A DNA stretch of 64,000 bases from Cristatella mucedo (taxonomy: Eukaryota; Bryozoa; Phylactolaemata; Cristatellidae): the NCBI GenBank assembly GCA_009760855.2, contig WPIO01000169.1, forward strand, positions 1 through 64,000. The letters are read 5' to 3'. The notes under the pieces were generated by a model that was not told where the DNA came from, ran no database searches, and was given only the letters and a program-made list of their open reading frames with translations. Of this stretch, positions 63,435 through 64,000 are shown piece by piece. Position numbers and translations under genes: made by a program. Every line of letters begins with the position of its first letter. Within the stretch, counting starts at the first letter, position 1.

Positions 63435-63602
63435 CGAAACCACCGAACGAGTTCCGGACGCCTCGTAATTCGGCAGCCGCACGGCTCGCGCGATCGCCGA
63501 GTGCCGGACACTTCGCAATTGGGCAGATATCGGCGTCCGGCTCACGCGATCGCCGAGTGCCGGGCGCCTCGCAATTGGGCAGCGGCACGGCAGTTCCGGC
63601 TC
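63435..63602. repeat. about 58-bp GC-rich tandem repeat, 2.7 copies
   Basis: The phrase CGCGATCGCCGAGTGCCGG and then CCTCGCAATTGGGCAG recurs at about 63487 and 63545, with an earlier diverged partial unit (GACGCCTCGTAATTCGGCAG) from 63435. Spacers between units differ slightly. Confidence 0.85.
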
Positions 63603-64000
63603 GCGTGCATTGCATGGGCCTATATCGAAGGCGGGTTGCCGCCGGGTTGCTGCAGTCTCTTAAGAAGAGACGCCAAAGAGGCCGACTTCCGCCGACTTGC
63701 GCCTCGCATGGCAGACTCGAACGAGCCCAGATTCAAGCCTCCTCTGGAAGGGCTCGGACTCGTCCAGCACACCTTAACGGCTTTACGACTTTTGACGCCA
63801 TCTTGATTTTCACGGCGTTCAATGCGTCTGCATGCAGCTGTTTATGGGAGACTGGTGGTTAGCCAGCCCTAATCTATTCTCGCACTGAGGTAATATAGTA
63901 GGCTGATTGAAATTGACAGGCGCACCGGGAGCACGACCATCCAGATAATACCATCTAGCCGCTCTCCCGAGCTGGGTTTACTCGGTCCGTTTACTGGCTT
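63603..64000. other. no recognised gene
   Basis: Two overlapping open frames extend across 63213-63862 on +, but they are mostly driven by the tandem repeat and GC content. Confidence 0.3.

Overview
This is a window of nuclear DNA from an invertebrate animal. The evidence is spliced genes with GT-AG introns, a Cys-loop acetylcholine-receptor subunit with the classic 45-bp exon, a secreted beta-propeller protein, a eukaryotic tRNA-Arg, tRNA-derived SINEs and L2-clade LINEs. A lophotrochozoan-like bilaterian is plausible, but the sequence alone does not settle the phylum. There are no prokaryotic operons and no CRISPR arrays.

Layout. (1) 1-10520 is a very long, low-complexity, pyrimidine-rich block on the + strand (C-runs and T-runs, few A except in GA steps). 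It stops at a short (GA)n run. (2) 10.5-22.5 kb is gene-poor. It holds a 61-bp tandem repeat, a perfect 18-bp hairpin, CA/AT microsatellites, tRNA-derived SINEs and an old L2-type LINE split by a MITE-like DNA transposon. (3) 23735-40020 (+) carries an eight-exon gene whose reading phases close exactly into a 406-residue protein with a signal peptide. It resembles the peptidyl-alpha-hydroxyglycine alpha-amidating lyase (PAL) propeller but has lost the expected zinc ligands and most catalytic residues. Its introns hold GA/CT arrays, a (TA)n array, LINE and SINE copies and an antisense tRNA-Arg. (4) 40.5-49 kb is a graveyard of L2-type LINEs. (5) 50304-54382 (-) carries the last three recognisable exons of a nicotinic acetylcholine receptor subunit. 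It lacks the loop-C cysteine pair (non-alpha type) and has a cation-selective M2. (6) 54.8-62.5 kb is again nested LINE/SINE material, followed by CpG-rich unassigned DNA with a 58-bp tandem repeat.

Four transposable-element families recur. LINE-A is an L2-type element with an ATT-repeat tail. LINE-B is a related L2-type element with a TACAT-repeat tail. SINE-A is tRNA-derived, with a 3' end that matches the LINE-A 3' end. SINE-B is a second tRNA-derived family. These names are local to this report. The most unusual signals are the 10.5-kb strand-asymmetric block, the apparently inactivated PAL-like propeller, and a recurring class of perfect 9-25-bp hairpins with loops of 1-12 bp. Six of these hairpins crowd around the 45-bp receptor exon and one lies inside a coding exon of the PAL-like gene.
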